Source: Legionella genomosp. 1 (GTDB lineage Bacteria > Pseudomonadota > Gammaproteobacteria > Legionellales > Legionellaceae). From it: DNA of 58,791 nt. Each line of letters opens with the position of its first letter. The stretch's first letter is position 1. Below are positions 45,347 to 54,600 of the stretch, one piece after another. Position numbers and translations under genes: made by a program. The notes below the pieces were generated by a model. It was not told the DNA's origin and searched no databases. It worked only from the letters and a program-made list of their open reading frames with translations. The DNA is taken from contig CAMCUM010000011.1 of NCBI GenBank assembly GCA_945878975.1, forward strand, positions 1 through 58,791, read 5' to 3'.

Positions 45347-46456
45347 ATGACGAACCATCAGGACTTACCTTCCTCCTCAACGCCCGCATCAGCCTCAACA
45401 CCTACATCTACGTCAGCCTCGACGCCTACGTCCCGCGGCTTGTCCGCGGGATCCAGGGATGCTGACAAAAGCATGGATCCCACGGACAACCACGCGAAGA
45501 AATCGTGGGAGCAGGACGTAGACATGTCTCGCTCCATTCCAATTGAATTCGCAGGACAAAGGGTTGACATCGTCTTAGCACAATTATACCCCGATTACTC
45601 CCGTTCAAAATTAGGTGCTTGGCTCAAAGCTGGCTATATTACAATCGATCAACAGCGCTATAAGCCGAATACCAAAGTACTCGGCAGGGAAACGGTCCTT
45701 TTCAATGTGCCAACAGATCCCTCTACCCTACCCGACGCAGCTGAAGCGATCCCCTTGGATATAATATTCGAAGATGAGCATATTTTGGTCATCAACAAAC
45801 CACCCGGTTTGATTGTCCATCCTGGCGCTGGGAATCGCACTGGGACTTTATTGAATGCGTTGCTCCATCATCATTCAGCCTTACAAGAGCTGCCGCGCGC
45901 TGGCATTGTGCATCGTTTAGACAAAGATACGTCTGGGATCATGGTGGTTGCCAAAACCTTAGCTGCGCACACGCATTTGATTCGTCAAATCCAAGAGCGC
46001 GATATTCATCGCCAGTATTTGGCATTAGTATATGGTCATCTCGTCTCAGGCAAAACCATCGAAACGGGATTTGGACGCGACCCGCATAATCGCTTAAAAA
46101 TGGCCGTCTTACCCTTTGGCAAACCTGCCATCACCTCTTTTACCGTCCAAAAACGCTATCATTATGTGAGCTTATTACAAGTTCAGCTGCATACAGGAAG
46201 GACACACCAGATCCGTGTGCATATGACGCATATCAATCATCCTATTGTTGGAGACCCGCTTTACCGCACACGTAATTATCTCAAAGCTGGCATGAGTACT
46301 GATTTACGCCAAGCATTAGCCGCATTTCCGCGCCAAGCCTTACACGCCCAAACATTGCGATTTCATCATCCTATTTTACAAGATGCATTGACCTTCACAG
46401 CCCCTATCCCCTATGATTTAGAGACTCTTTTAGACTTTCTAGATACCAATCCATGA
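45347..46456 (+). CDS. rluD: 23S rRNA pseudouridine synthase RluD with repeat-derived N-terminal extension
   Basis: 370 residues from ATG 45347. The enzyme body from ATG 45524 is canonical: S4 domain (FAGQRVDIVLAQLYPDYSRS), the catalytic GIVHRLDKDTSGIMVV, and LHTGRTHQIRVHM. The first 59 residues are not family sequence. They contain a Ser/Thr/Pro stretch then PTSRGLSAGSRDADKSMDP, encoded by the core of the palindromic element seen at 35631 and 42288, with the frame kept open. The alternative start ATG 45524 has AGGA 7 nt upstream, itself inside repeat-derived DNA. Which start is used cannot be decided here. Confidence 0.9.
   Translation: MTNHQDLPSSSTPASASTPTSTSASTPTSRGLSAGSRDADKSMDPTDNHAKKSWEQDVDMSRSIPIEFAGQRVDIVLAQLYPDYSRSKLGAWLKAGYITIDQQRYKPNTKVLGRETVLFNVPTDPSTLPDAAEAIPLDIIFEDEHILVINKPPGLIVHPGAGNRTGTLLNALLHHHSALQELPRAGIVHRLDKDTSGIMVVAKTLAAHTHLIRQIQERDIHRQYLALVYGHLVSGKTIETGFGRDPHNRLKMAVLPFGKPAITSFTVQKRYHYVSLLQVQLHTGRTHQIRVHMTHINHPIVGDPLYRTRNYLKAGMSTDLRQALAAFPRQALHAQTLRFHHPILQDALTFTAPIPYDLETLLDFLDTNP
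45424..45520. repeat. Palindromic-element core inside the rluD frame
   Basis: CCTACGTCCCGCGGCTTGTC followed by CGCGGGATCCAGG matches the left core of the element. GGATCCCACGGACAACCACG and GGACGTAG are a degenerate right core. The element's outer TGTTGACAATTCA ends are absent. Confidence 0.85.
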
Positions 46457-47181
46457 AAATATTAGAAGCACATTGGCCCGCCCCGCCCTCTATTCGTGCC
46501 GTAACGACCACTCGTATGGACGGTGTGAGTCAAGCGGATTATGCAGCTATGAATTTGGCAGCGCATGTCGGCGACGATGCACAAGATGTCGCCAAAAATC
46601 GACAAATTTTGCGAGAGTCACTCCACTTACCTAATGAACCCATTTGGTTAGAGCAAACCCATAGTACCCGTTGTGTAGAAGTAACATCAGCGGATTGCAA
46701 CCGGGATGTAGATGCTGCTATTACTCGGCAAAAACAACAAGTCTTAGCCATTTTGACCGGGGATTGCCTACCTATCGTGCTCTGTGATCAACAAGGGACT
46801 GAAATTGCGGCCATCCATGCGGGGTGGCGCGGTTTGGCAAATGGGATTGTCGACAACACGATTGCCAAATTGCACGCGAAACCCGATCAGTGTCTGGCCT
46901 GGATTGGACCCGCTATTTGCGGAGGCTGTTACGCTACGGGTGCCGAAGTCTTAGAGCAATTTGTCGGGCGCTATGCGTTTGCTGCACAAGCTTTTACGAA
47001 AATTGAGCAACAATGGTACGCGGATCTATCCAAACTAGCGACGCTGATCTTAGAAGCGCAGGGCATTGGCGCAGTCTATCCTTCGCAGGTTTGTACCTTT
47101 GAAAGAAATTCTGAATTTTACTCCTATCGGCGTTCAGCACAAACCGGTAGAATAGCCACATTAATCTGGTTTCAAGAATAA
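46453..47181 (+). CDS. pgeF: Peptidoglycan editing factor PgeF (YfiH, multicopper laccase-domain)
   Basis: 242 residues. EQTHSTRCVEV, LTGDCLPIVLCD, AAIHAGWRGLANGIVDNTI and IGPAICGGCYATGAEV carry the conserved His/Cys metal site. It hydrolyses misincorporated L-Ser in muropeptide precursors. The start overlaps rluD by 4 nt, matching the conserved rluD-yfiH pair. Confidence 0.94.
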   Translation: MKILEAHWPAPPSIRAVTTTRMDGVSQADYAAMNLAAHVGDDAQDVAKNRQILRESLHLPNEPIWLEQTHSTRCVEVTSADCNRDVDAAITRQKQQVLAILTGDCLPIVLCDQQGTEIAAIHAGWRGLANGIVDNTIAKLHAKPDQCLAWIGPAICGGCYATGAEVLEQFVGRYAFAAQAFTKIEQQWYADLSKLATLILEAQGIGAVYPSQVCTFERNSEFYSYRRSAQTGRIATLIWFQE

Positions 47182-47189
47182 GGATCATG

Positions 47190-48569
47190 ATGAAAAAATT
47201 GTCTCACCTACTAGGATCGCTCGTTCTTGCGGTCAGTTCTCAAGTTGTGCAAGCGAGTGAAGCGCCCCTGCTCCCAACCTTAGCACCTACTTTAAAAAAA
47301 ATCATGCCGGCTATTGTGAATATCGCGGTCCAAGGTTATACCACACAACCCGCACCCGGTATGCCACCTATCGTAGAGGAAGACAATCCAGAAAAACCGA
47401 GCGCACCCGGCCTGGCTCCAGACAAGCCACGTAAGTTTCAAAGCATTGGCTCAGGTGTGGTCATAGATCCTCGTAATGGGATCGTTGTTACAAATGACCA
47501 TGTGATTCGTAATGCACAAATTATTACCGTCACGCTCAATGATGGGCGACGTTTGAAAGCGAAATTGATCGGCAGCGATAGTGAAACGGATGTCGCGGTA
47601 TTAAAAATTGAAGCTAAAAACTTAAAATCCTTAGCCATAGGTGATTCTGACGCACTTGAGGTCGGTGATTTTGTGGTGGCGATTGGTAATCCCTTTGGTT
47701 TAAACAGCTTTGGCAATAGCCAATCAGCGACATTTGGGATTGTTTCTGCTACGAAGCGTGCGGATCTTAATATTGAAGGCGTAGAAAACTTCATTCAAAC
47801 CGATGCTGCCATCAACCCAGGTAATTCTGGAGGCGCCTTGGTCAACACCAAAGGAGAGTTGATCGGTATCAACACGGCTATCATTTCCATGTACGGTGGT
47901 AACGTAGGAATTGGGTTTGCCATCCCCATCAACATGGCCAAGGATGTGGCACAACAAATCATCAAATATGGATCTGTGCATCGCGGTTTGATGGGCATTT
48001 TTGTACAAGCTTTGACCCCAGAATTAGCGCAAGCAATGGGATATGATGAACAAACCACTGGTGCCTTGGTCGCCCAAGTCAATGAAGGCTCTCCTGCCGC
48101 AGCTGCCGGGATCAAATCGGGGGATATTATTACTGCAATCAATGACACCAAAATCGCGCAAGCGTCTCAAGTCAAAACAGTGATCAGTTTGTTACGAGTT
48201 GGCTCTGAAGCAACGCTGATGGTCAAGCGCAATAAGCAAGAACTCAAATTGCATGCGATGGTGACAGATATCAAGCAGAACGAGCAACAATTACAAGCGA
48301 GCAATCCATTTCTATATGGCTTAGCGTTACGTGATTTCGAGCAAGATTCCCCACCACACGGTCATATTGCCGGCGTACAAATTGTGGGTGCATCAGAAAA
48401 CTCTGCCGGCTGGCGCGCAGGATTACGCCCTGGCGATGTGATCATCTCTGCCAACAAAACCCCCATCACCAACACTAAGGCACTCCAGGACATCGCCAAG
48501 CAAAAACAACAACAATTGTTGGTACAGATTTTACGCGGATCAGGTGCTTTGTATATTTTGATAATCTAA
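47190..48569 (+). CDS. degQ: Periplasmic serine protease, DegP/DegQ (Do) family
   Basis: 459 residues. The signal peptide KKLSHLLGSLVLAVSSQVVQA is followed by a trypsin-like domain with catalytic H104 (VTNDHVI), D134 (ETDVAVLK) and S213 (PGNSGGALV). Two PDZ domains follow at about 270-355 and 370-455. It degrades or refolds misfolded envelope proteins. ATG 47190 has AGGA at 5 nt; ATG 47187 would be too close. Downstream of pgeF by 8 nt. Confidence 0.94.
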   Translation: MKKLSHLLGSLVLAVSSQVVQASEAPLLPTLAPTLKKIMPAIVNIAVQGYTTQPAPGMPPIVEEDNPEKPSAPGLAPDKPRKFQSIGSGVVIDPRNGIVVTNDHVIRNAQIITVTLNDGRRLKAKLIGSDSETDVAVLKIEAKNLKSLAIGDSDALEVGDFVVAIGNPFGLNSFGNSQSATFGIVSATKRADLNIEGVENFIQTDAAINPGNSGGALVNTKGELIGINTAIISMYGGNVGIGFAIPINMAKDVAQQIIKYGSVHRGLMGIFVQALTPELAQAMGYDEQTTGALVAQVNEGSPAAAAGIKSGDIITAINDTKIAQASQVKTVISLLRVGSEATLMVKRNKQELKLHAMVTDIKQNEQQLQASNPFLYGLALRDFEQDSPPHGHIAGVQIVGASENSAGWRAGLRPGDVIISANKTPITNTKALQDIAKQKQQQLLVQILRGSGALYILII

Positions 48570-48580
48570 ATTGCTGCATC

Positions 48581-48613
48581 AAACGTAGGTTGAGATTGGC
48601 TCAGCCTACGTTT
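48581..48613 (+). terminator. Hairpin after degQ (REP-like terminator)
   Basis: AAACGTAGG and CCTACGTTT pair around a GTTGAG/CTCAGC-like inner stem. There is no T-run, so it is closer to a REP than a classical terminator. Confidence 0.5.
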
Positions 48614-48739
48614 AAACTTCTGTAGCCCAGGTGAAACGCAGTGTACCCCGGGAGTATCAACCAACCGCAACAACTTATTTTGTAAATTGTAAATCTGACT
48701 GACAATTTACAAAGATACGACACAATAGTAAGAAATATA

Positions 48740-48803
48740 GTATCTCCCCAGCACGTCATCCTGAAAGCGGCGTAGCCGCTTGAAGGATCTCCTGAATGTG
48801 GCA
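48740..48803. repeat. 64-bp inverted repeat, left arm
   Basis: It runs from GTATCTCCCCAGCACGTCAT to CTCCTGAATGTGGCA, with an internal AAGCGGCGTAGCCGCTT hairpin. It matches 49492-49555 in inverse orientation at 62 of 64 positions. Confidence 0.9.
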
Positions 48804-48861
48804 CCTCATTCAATTTTTTAAAAAGTCTTGCAAAATTATTTGGTTATGATCAAATACACGC

Positions 48862-49476
48862 ATGCGAGATTACGAAGAAATCATATCAACGCTTTTAGCC
48901 AAAATTGCTGAATTAGAAGAAATCGTCAAACAACAAGCCACAAGGATTGTGGAATTAGAAAGACGCTTGAGTAAAATATTGCGACTGCTGCAATAAAATG
49001 GTCACTGCTTTATTCCCTGATAAAATCACAGCACAGGTCCAATATGGCGAGATAATTCGTAGTTGGTGCGTGTATTATCAATACCAACACTTTATTGATT
49101 TGATACGCCGAATCTACCAGCATAAAGCCAAGCTGGCTAAGGGCTTTACCCAGAAATATACCCTTTACGGATGAGTTTTAGGTGTTTTAGGCGACTTGAT
49201 TTTTGCTTGTGCGTTTTGATTAAAAGCGAGTAATAGCAAGCTCTATTGCGAGTTTTTAATCAAAACGCACAAGCAAAAAGCGATAGCATAAAAACCTAAA
49301 ACTCATTCGTGAAGGGTATATAATGTTGACCGCTTGGTTTATTATGAAGCGTGTACAAATATCGTTGATGCGATTCGACGCGAGAAACAACTCAAAGGAT
49401 GGACTCGAAAAAAAAGGATGCTTTGATTAATACTTTAAATCCTCAATGGAATGATCTGTATCAATCCTTATGCTGA
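48862..49476 (+). pseudogene. Chimeric remnant: IS66 transposase 5' piece fused to a GIY-YIG nuclease gene split by a MITE
   Basis: 48862-48996 encodes an IS66-type N-terminus (AKIAELEEIVKQQATRIVEL) ending in a stop. 48998 onward resumes with ITAQVQYGEIIRSWCVYYQY (IS66), then switches to LIRRIYQHKAKLAKGFTQKY, which is GIY-YIG nuclease sequence. A 164-bp element interrupts there, and after it NVDRLVYYEACTNIVDAIRR and EKQLKGWTRKK complete the GIY-YIG domain. A one-base loss in an A run then breaks the frame before DALINTLNPQWNDLYQSL. Dead. Confidence 0.8.
49157..49320. mobile_element. TATACC hairpin MITE, copy 1
   Basis: Termini TATACCCTTTACGGATGAGT and the inverse ending TTCGTGAAGGGTATA. Inside, TTTTTGCTTGTGCGTTTT pairs with AAAACGCACAAGCAAAAA, then GATTAAAA/TTTTAATC encloses the loop GAGTAATAGCAAGCTCTATT. 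The right side has GCGATAGCATAAAAA. No coding capacity. It sits exactly between two halves of a GIY-YIG frame, which proves insertion and suggests a TA-type target. Confidence 0.88.
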
Positions 49477-49491
49477 GTAATAAAAAGATTG

Positions 49492-49555
49492 TGCCACATT
49501 CAGGAGATCCTTCAAGCGGCTACGCCGCTTGAAGGATGACGTGCTGGGGAGATAC
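49492..49555. repeat. 64-bp inverted repeat, right arm
   Basis: Inverse partner of 48740-48803. Together they bracket about 690 bp of IS66/GIY-YIG debris. Confidence 0.9.
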
Positions 49556-49575
49556 AGAGAGTCTTCAAAGAACTA

Positions 49576-49660
49576 TGTCATTCCCGCGTAGGCGGGAATC
49601 CATTCTCATGTTGGTACCGTACTAAATTGGGTATGGACCCCAGCCTACGCTGGGATGACA
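49576..49660. repeat. Two GTCATTCCC / GGGATGACA dispersed palindromes
   Basis: TCATTCCCGCGTAGGCGGGA (49578-49597) and CCAGCCTACGCTGGGATGAC (49640-49659) are two small hairpins of the widespread GTCATTCC class, in opposite orientation. Confidence 0.6.
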
Positions 49661-49674
49661 CAGTTTATTGAACA

Positions 49675-50013
49675 CTACACCTTTTTCACAAACTGAGATT
49701 TTAATTTCATAGCCCCGATACCATCAATTTTGCAATCAATATCATGATCACCGGCTACCAACCGAATATTTTTGACTTTGGTGCCCACCTTCACCACCAG
49801 AGAAGAGCCTTTTACGTTCAAATCTTTTATGACAGTAACGGTATCGCCGTCCTGTAACACAGTACCATGCGCATCTTTGATCACATGATTATCAGAAGAT
49901 TCCGTTGCGTCCTCTTGCGTCCATTCATGTGCACATTCAGGACAGATAAAATACAGGCCATCTTCATAAGTGTATTCCGAATGACATTTTGGACATGTAG
50001 GCAATGCACTCAT
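49675..50013 (-). CDS. yjdM: YjdM/PhnA-family zinc-ribbon protein
   Basis: 112 residues. An N-terminal zinc ribbon with [13 protein letters not shown] and CPECAHEW, then the KOW-like PhnA domain with [17 protein letters not shown] and SQFVKKV end. Widely conserved. Despite the old PhnA name, no phosphonate genes are nearby. Confidence 0.94.
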   Translation of the reverse strand: MSALPTCPKCHSEYTYEDGLYFICPECAHEWTQEDATESSDNHVIKDAHGTVLQDGDTVTVIKDLNVKGSSLVVKVGTKVKNIRLVAGDHDIDCKIDGIGAMKLKSQFVKKV

Positions 50014-50101
50014 GCTTGAACTCCTTTGAAAAAAATAAAATCATTGTACCGTAAAATAGCATGCCATTCATCAATGGCTTAGATTTTCTAAAGAATTACA
50101 A

Positions 50102-50240
50102 TATACCTTTTACGGATGAATTTTAGGGCTAAGTTACGATTAAAAAAGAGTAATAGCCAGTTCTATTGCAAATTTTTAATCGTAGCTTAGCCCTAAAAAG
50201 CGATAGCATAAAAACCTAAAATTCATTCGTGAAAGGTATA
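50102..50240. mobile_element. TATACC hairpin MITE, copy 2
   Basis: Termini TATACCTTTTACGGATGAAT and TTCGTGAAAGGTATA. The stem AGGGCTAAG/CTTAGCCCT is unrelated to copy 1. The inner GATTAAAA/TTTTAATC arms, the loop GAGTAATAGC.AG.TCTATT and the right-side GCGATAGCATAAAAA are shared. 139 bp, non-coding, upstream of yjdM. Confidence 0.88.
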
Positions 50241-50244
50241 TATT

Positions 50245-50280
50245 GTAGGGTGGACAAAGGAGCATAGCGACGTGTCCACC
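50245..50280. repeat. REP, cognate to the adjacent RAYT (copy 1)
   Basis: GTAG head followed by GGTGGACA ... TGTCCACC stem with GTGGACAAAGGAGCATAGCG as its left side. This is the classic REP layout (GTAG tetranucleotide at the base of a hairpin). Confidence 0.85.
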
Positions 50281-50291
50281 AATCCCCCAAA

Positions 50292-50819
50292 CTACTCACG
50301 AATGACATCCTGCATAGCTCTAGGCTCATCCTGATCACAGGATCCCCATGCAAGATCATAGTAACCCTTACTCACATAATGTAAAAATGAACTATAGTGC
50401 CAATCCCTAGCTCTTGTGACATACCCATGTTTCACTGGATTATAATGTATATAGTTTAAACAACGCATGTAATCCGCTTGGTCGCGAATGACGTGCTCCC
50501 AAAAGCGCCTTTGCCAAATCAGTTTTTCACGACGATGGTTCGAACTATGATTGAAACCTATTGAAAAATAGCGTTTTAGCATACGCCATCGAACTGAGAA
50601 ATCAGCATCGTTTTCAGGAAGTTGCCAAATACAATGTAAGTGATCTGGTAAAATAACCCAAGCTTTCAATTGAAATGGGTACTGGGTTTTAACATAAGCA
50701 AAAGCATGCCGTAAGCGAGCGAATGCTGTCTCTGTACATAAAATATTTTTTCGATGATATGTCACTACAGTAAAACAATACAGACCACCTTTGACACGCG
50801 CACGTCGGTATTCGCTCAT
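50292..50819 (-). CDS. REP-associated tyrosine transposase (RAYT, Y1/HUH)
   Basis: About 175 residues. SEYRRARVKGGLYCFTVVTY at the N-terminus, the HUH motif PDHLHCIW, and YMRCLNYIHYNPVKHGYV with the catalytic Tyr region. The frame is open to 50945, but the first 42 residues are translated REP and spacer DNA, so ATG 50819 (or 50837) is the start. REPs of one family lie on both sides, forming a REPtron. RAYTs bind and nick REP hairpins; all core motifs look intact, so it may be active. Confidence 0.9.
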   Translation of the reverse strand: MSEYRRARVKGGLYCFTVVTYHRKNILCTETAFARLRHAFAYVKTQYPFQLKAWVILPDHLHCIWQLPENDADFSVRWRMLKRYFSIGFNHSSNHRREKLIWQRRFWEHVIRDQADYMRCLNYIHYNPVKHGYVTRARDWHYSSFLHYVSKGYYDLAWGSCDQDEPRAMQDVIRE

Positions 50820-50853
50820 GATGACAATATATTCCATGTTGGTTGGATTTTCT

Positions 50854-51126
50854 GGTGGACACGTCGCTATCGCTCCTTTGTCCACCCTACACGCTCGTGA
50901 CTTGAACCTCAGCGTAGGGTGAGCGACGTGTCCACCACCAGCCACACACTAATTTCCATACATTGAATGCGGCCACAGAAACAATAACCCAGTACACAAC
51001 CTATTTCAACCCCATAGCGTAGGGTGGACAAAGGAGCAAAGCGACGTGTCCACCACCAACCTATCTCAACCCCATGACTCAACCCTTAGCGTAGGGTGGA
51101 CAAAGGAGCAAAGCGACGTGTCCACC
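50854..51126. repeat. Cluster of four RAYT-cognate REPs
   Basis: An inverted REP lies at 50854-50890, a short internally deleted one at 50914-50936, and two full direct copies at 51019-51054 and 51091-51126. Each reads GTAGGGTGGACAAAGGAGCA-type left arm and ACGTGTCCACC right arm. The spacers repeat ACCTATCTCAACCCCAT, so REP plus spacer has been tandemly duplicated. Confidence 0.88.
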
Positions 51127-51177
51127 AACGAAGTACAGGCCCTAAGTTGCAATTCGGGCTCGCATTAAAAAGACCAC

Positions 51178-51340
51178 TTAGCGATCTCCTTTAAACAATG
51201 GTTCCATTGATATAATTAATTGTTGCCCTAAAACATTCGCTAATTTTTCTAATTGTCAAAGACTAGGCCAGTGCTTAGGATCTTCGACTGGCCATGATGT
51301 ATTTAAACCACGCGCTATCACCGATAACTGTATGATCTCC
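51178..51340 (-). pseudogene. XRE-family antitoxin remnant (nonsense mutation)
   Basis: Decodes to LSVIARGLNTSWPVEDPKHW PSL, then a TGA stop, then QLEKLANVLGQQLIISMEPL FKGDR. The second half is a typical XRE/HTH antitoxin C-terminus, and the stop stands where Arg is expected. Just downstream of a HicA-like remnant on the same strand. Confidence 0.55.
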
Positions 51341-51411
51341 TAATAGTTTTGCCCACCTTATTAATAAAGATACTTAAGCTCTTACAGAAGGCGAAATGAG
51401 TTTTTGGTGCT

Positions 51412-51590
51412 TTATACCTGAGAGGGTTGCGGTACTTCTATTCCTTCTTCACCAATATCACGATTCCCATGGATTGGTACAGTAGTTCTTAAATTTCCTT
51501 TGCTCATGCGATGGTGACTTCCATTGACTCTTAAAATTTCCCCATCCCAACCAACAAAATGCCCTCTTTTAAAACAAATCCCACCAAAAT
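51412..51590 (-). pseudogene. HicA-like toxin remnant
   Basis: Decodes KRGHFVGWDGEILRVNGSHH, continuing RMSKGNLRTTVPIHGNRDIG. GSHH and TTVPIHG are the dsRBD-like HicA mRNA interferase signature with the catalytic His. No start codon or N-terminal region is found. With the antitoxin remnant it forms a dead toxin-antitoxin locus. Confidence 0.6.
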
Positions 51591-51650
51591 TGCAAACATT
51601 GTCTATACTTACCTGTATCTATCTGTTTAAAGAGTACGTTGGGGTACTAT

Positions 51651-54600
51651 ATGGATTACAGTAAATTTCTGCGTATTATTAAGAAAATAAATTATGCAAA
51701 AGCTGAAACCACAAGGGAAATTCAAGATATCCTTTATACCGCTGACAAAGCAGAAATACTCAACGAACTCAGAAGAATAGAGAAACAAATCGTTATCCTT
51801 CCGGGAACAAGCGATCCAGCGAATACCACACTCATTCAAGCTCAAATGGAGCAACTTGTTGGAAAACAAAGAGCTTTGATCGACAGGTTTGCAGAGATTG
51901 ATGAAAAATCACGTGGCACACATTCGGTAACACGTGAAACACTTCTCAAATTAAGACGACAAATTGAGGCCGTCCAGTCTAGTTCTGGGGCCCGCCCTCC
52001 CGCCACCAACATTAAAGAACTTGGAAGCAAACTGATAGCAGCACAGAATCAATTGCTATCCGAACTGAGATCCACTCCTCAAACTACACCAGAACTCTCT
52101 GAAGCATTCATCGCCGACTTTGCCAAGCCATTTCGCAGCATCCGACATTTACAAAAAACCTTATCGGATGCACCACCTATCCTGCAAGAAAATAAAGGAC
52201 GCATTACTCGAGAATTATTAAAACATATCAAAGAAGAACGAGCCCTCCAAATCGAGCTAGAGTCATTATCAGATGACGACTTAGGAGTGTTGATTGAAAG
52301 CTACGCACATGATTACACAAAGGAACAAAACAAATTAGCTGATGCTGATCACGAACTCCTCAGTCAAATCCAAAACTTGACGCATCTGGCTACGATGATC
52401 ATTGTAAAACGTCAATGCGCAACCTGCCAAGCTCGCCCAAATAAAAGCATAAGTCCTACTGAAATGTATCAACGGCTTATGCAGAATATCACTGCATTGA
52501 TACCAGATGTTGGTGCATCAACTGTTATCGATAATGTCAGTGATAGCCGAATCCTGATAAACCCTAATGCGCAGAGCGCTGAAAGCATCACCATCAACAG
52601 AATGCTCTATGATACCAGGCAAGCCTTGGGATTAAACAATTTAGCCTGGAATGACCCTCGTCAAATGGCGCTTAGGTTACCAAGCCGTCACCTGTCCCAA
52701 AGACTCCGTTTTGGCCAGGAAGGTCGACGCATTTATGCAGACATACGGAAAACCAACCTAAAAAGCGATTTACTCACAGCTAGAAATATCTATGATATTA
52801 ACCAATTTAAAGATGGTGTTTCTGACACTGCGTTGATAGAAAATGAAAGAAAACTTTATTCAAAAACAATCAAATCTACCGTAAAGAAAAAAGCGAGGCA
52901 TCCTGCACCTAGCACCATATACGCGAGCTTTGTAAAAGGACTAAGAGACAAGTATGATGAATCAGTAGCATTAAAAAAGCAAAGAAAAGAAGTTCCTCCA
53001 TCAGTACAAACAAGTGCTGACAAATACATTGTTTTCTCATCTGAGTATACATTAGAGAATTTAGAAAAAATATTTTCCGGCGGGGTAAAAGCGTTAGAGA
53101 ACATCCCCTGCCCAGAACCATTATTTTCTTGCGATGCAAATGGTGATATCACCCTAGAGCTAAATTATTTTACTTTCGATATAGAAGACCAAACAACACT
53201 CAAAAAAAACCCCGCTATTACAGGTTCGGGTATCGCAACAAGAGTACTAGAATATATCTCTCATAAAGCGCCAAAAGAGGTTCTTAAAAAAGTCTATCCA
53301 CAATATGATTTAAGATCAATCAAAAAACTTATTGAAGATGACGAAAATATCACAGAACAGACACGTACCCACCTGCTTAAAGAGCTTGCTAACAATGGAA
53401 TCAATGCCGTTAAAGGTCACCTAAAAAATACTGCTCTTAGTGACAAAGCATGTGCAAAAATGCGAGAAATTAGTTCCAAACCTGAGTTGGATTTAGATTT
53501 AGCAGAAACAATTAATAACTATATCCAGGACCTGCCCAAGAAAGCCCTCCCAGACTCAGAGCGATCAAAAATCACGCAAAAACTAAGGGAGCAGGATGGT
53601 GCCAATACGCTTGAAGCGTACATAAATAGCTCTACTATCAAAAACACAGAAACACGGAAACAATTGCTAGAAATTTGCTCAAAGCATACTGCAATAATAC
53701 AAACAATCCAAACCGCTATCAATACGGCTACAACTATCCCAAAAAGCAGGCGTAGCCAAATGATCGATGCGCTTACTACTCATGGCAGCAGTGGACTTAG
53801 AGCATACATAGATCGTACGCTTCAGAATTCTGCGCCAAGTAATCGTTTGCTCAACGAAATCAAACAAACCCAATTAGCAATGAAAGAACATCATTTACAC
53901 ATGCTCAGACAGAAAATACAACACGATCGTTCGCACCACGATGCAAGGGCGCGCGAACAATTACTCACTCGTATCGAGCTAAGTGATATTGATGCAATTT
54001 TGGTAGAAATAGAATACGACTCATCCTTAACGCAAGAACAACGCAACGCATTTTCCCACAAAATCAGACAAAGCCTCCCTGTCCGTCCGCCTTACGAAAG
54101 TATGGCGGAGCTCTCCATTGATGATAATGCTGTTGAAATACGCTTAAGAAAACTACTAGAATTAAAGAGTTTTTTTGAACATTACAGGGAATACCTAACT
54201 ACCCATGAAGGTGATACTTCTGAATTACGTCGGCACGTAGCGCATTTTGAAGATACATTTAAACTAATAGATAGTGGCGAATACAAAAGAGTCAGCCAAA
54301 ACAAAGCGCTGGATCTCCTCATCAATCACACTTATGCTTGGATTTCTACTTTAACAAATACACAACTACCTGAATCTTGTCATGCGACTCGCGACAAATC
54401 AAGCGGAGTTGCCGATTCCGCAGAAGAGCGCACCAAGACATCTCAGGCACTGGATGCGGCATTAGCGCAAGATAAACCTGAAAATAAAAAGCGCGCTATT
54501 CATCAAGTCTTTCTAGCTGAATATGGTCCACAATCCCAAATAGCAAAAAGAGCACTCGGCAGAGAACAATCAGCAGCTGCACTCCGTGATATCGAAGCCA

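Noticed and set aside
50820..50945. N-terminal 42-residue extension of the RAYT
   Set aside because: It is translated REP and spacer DNA; the family sequence begins at SEYRR.
50245..51126. CRISPR array
   Set aside because: The repeats are REP palindromes with unequal spacing and repeated spacers, and no cas gene is near.
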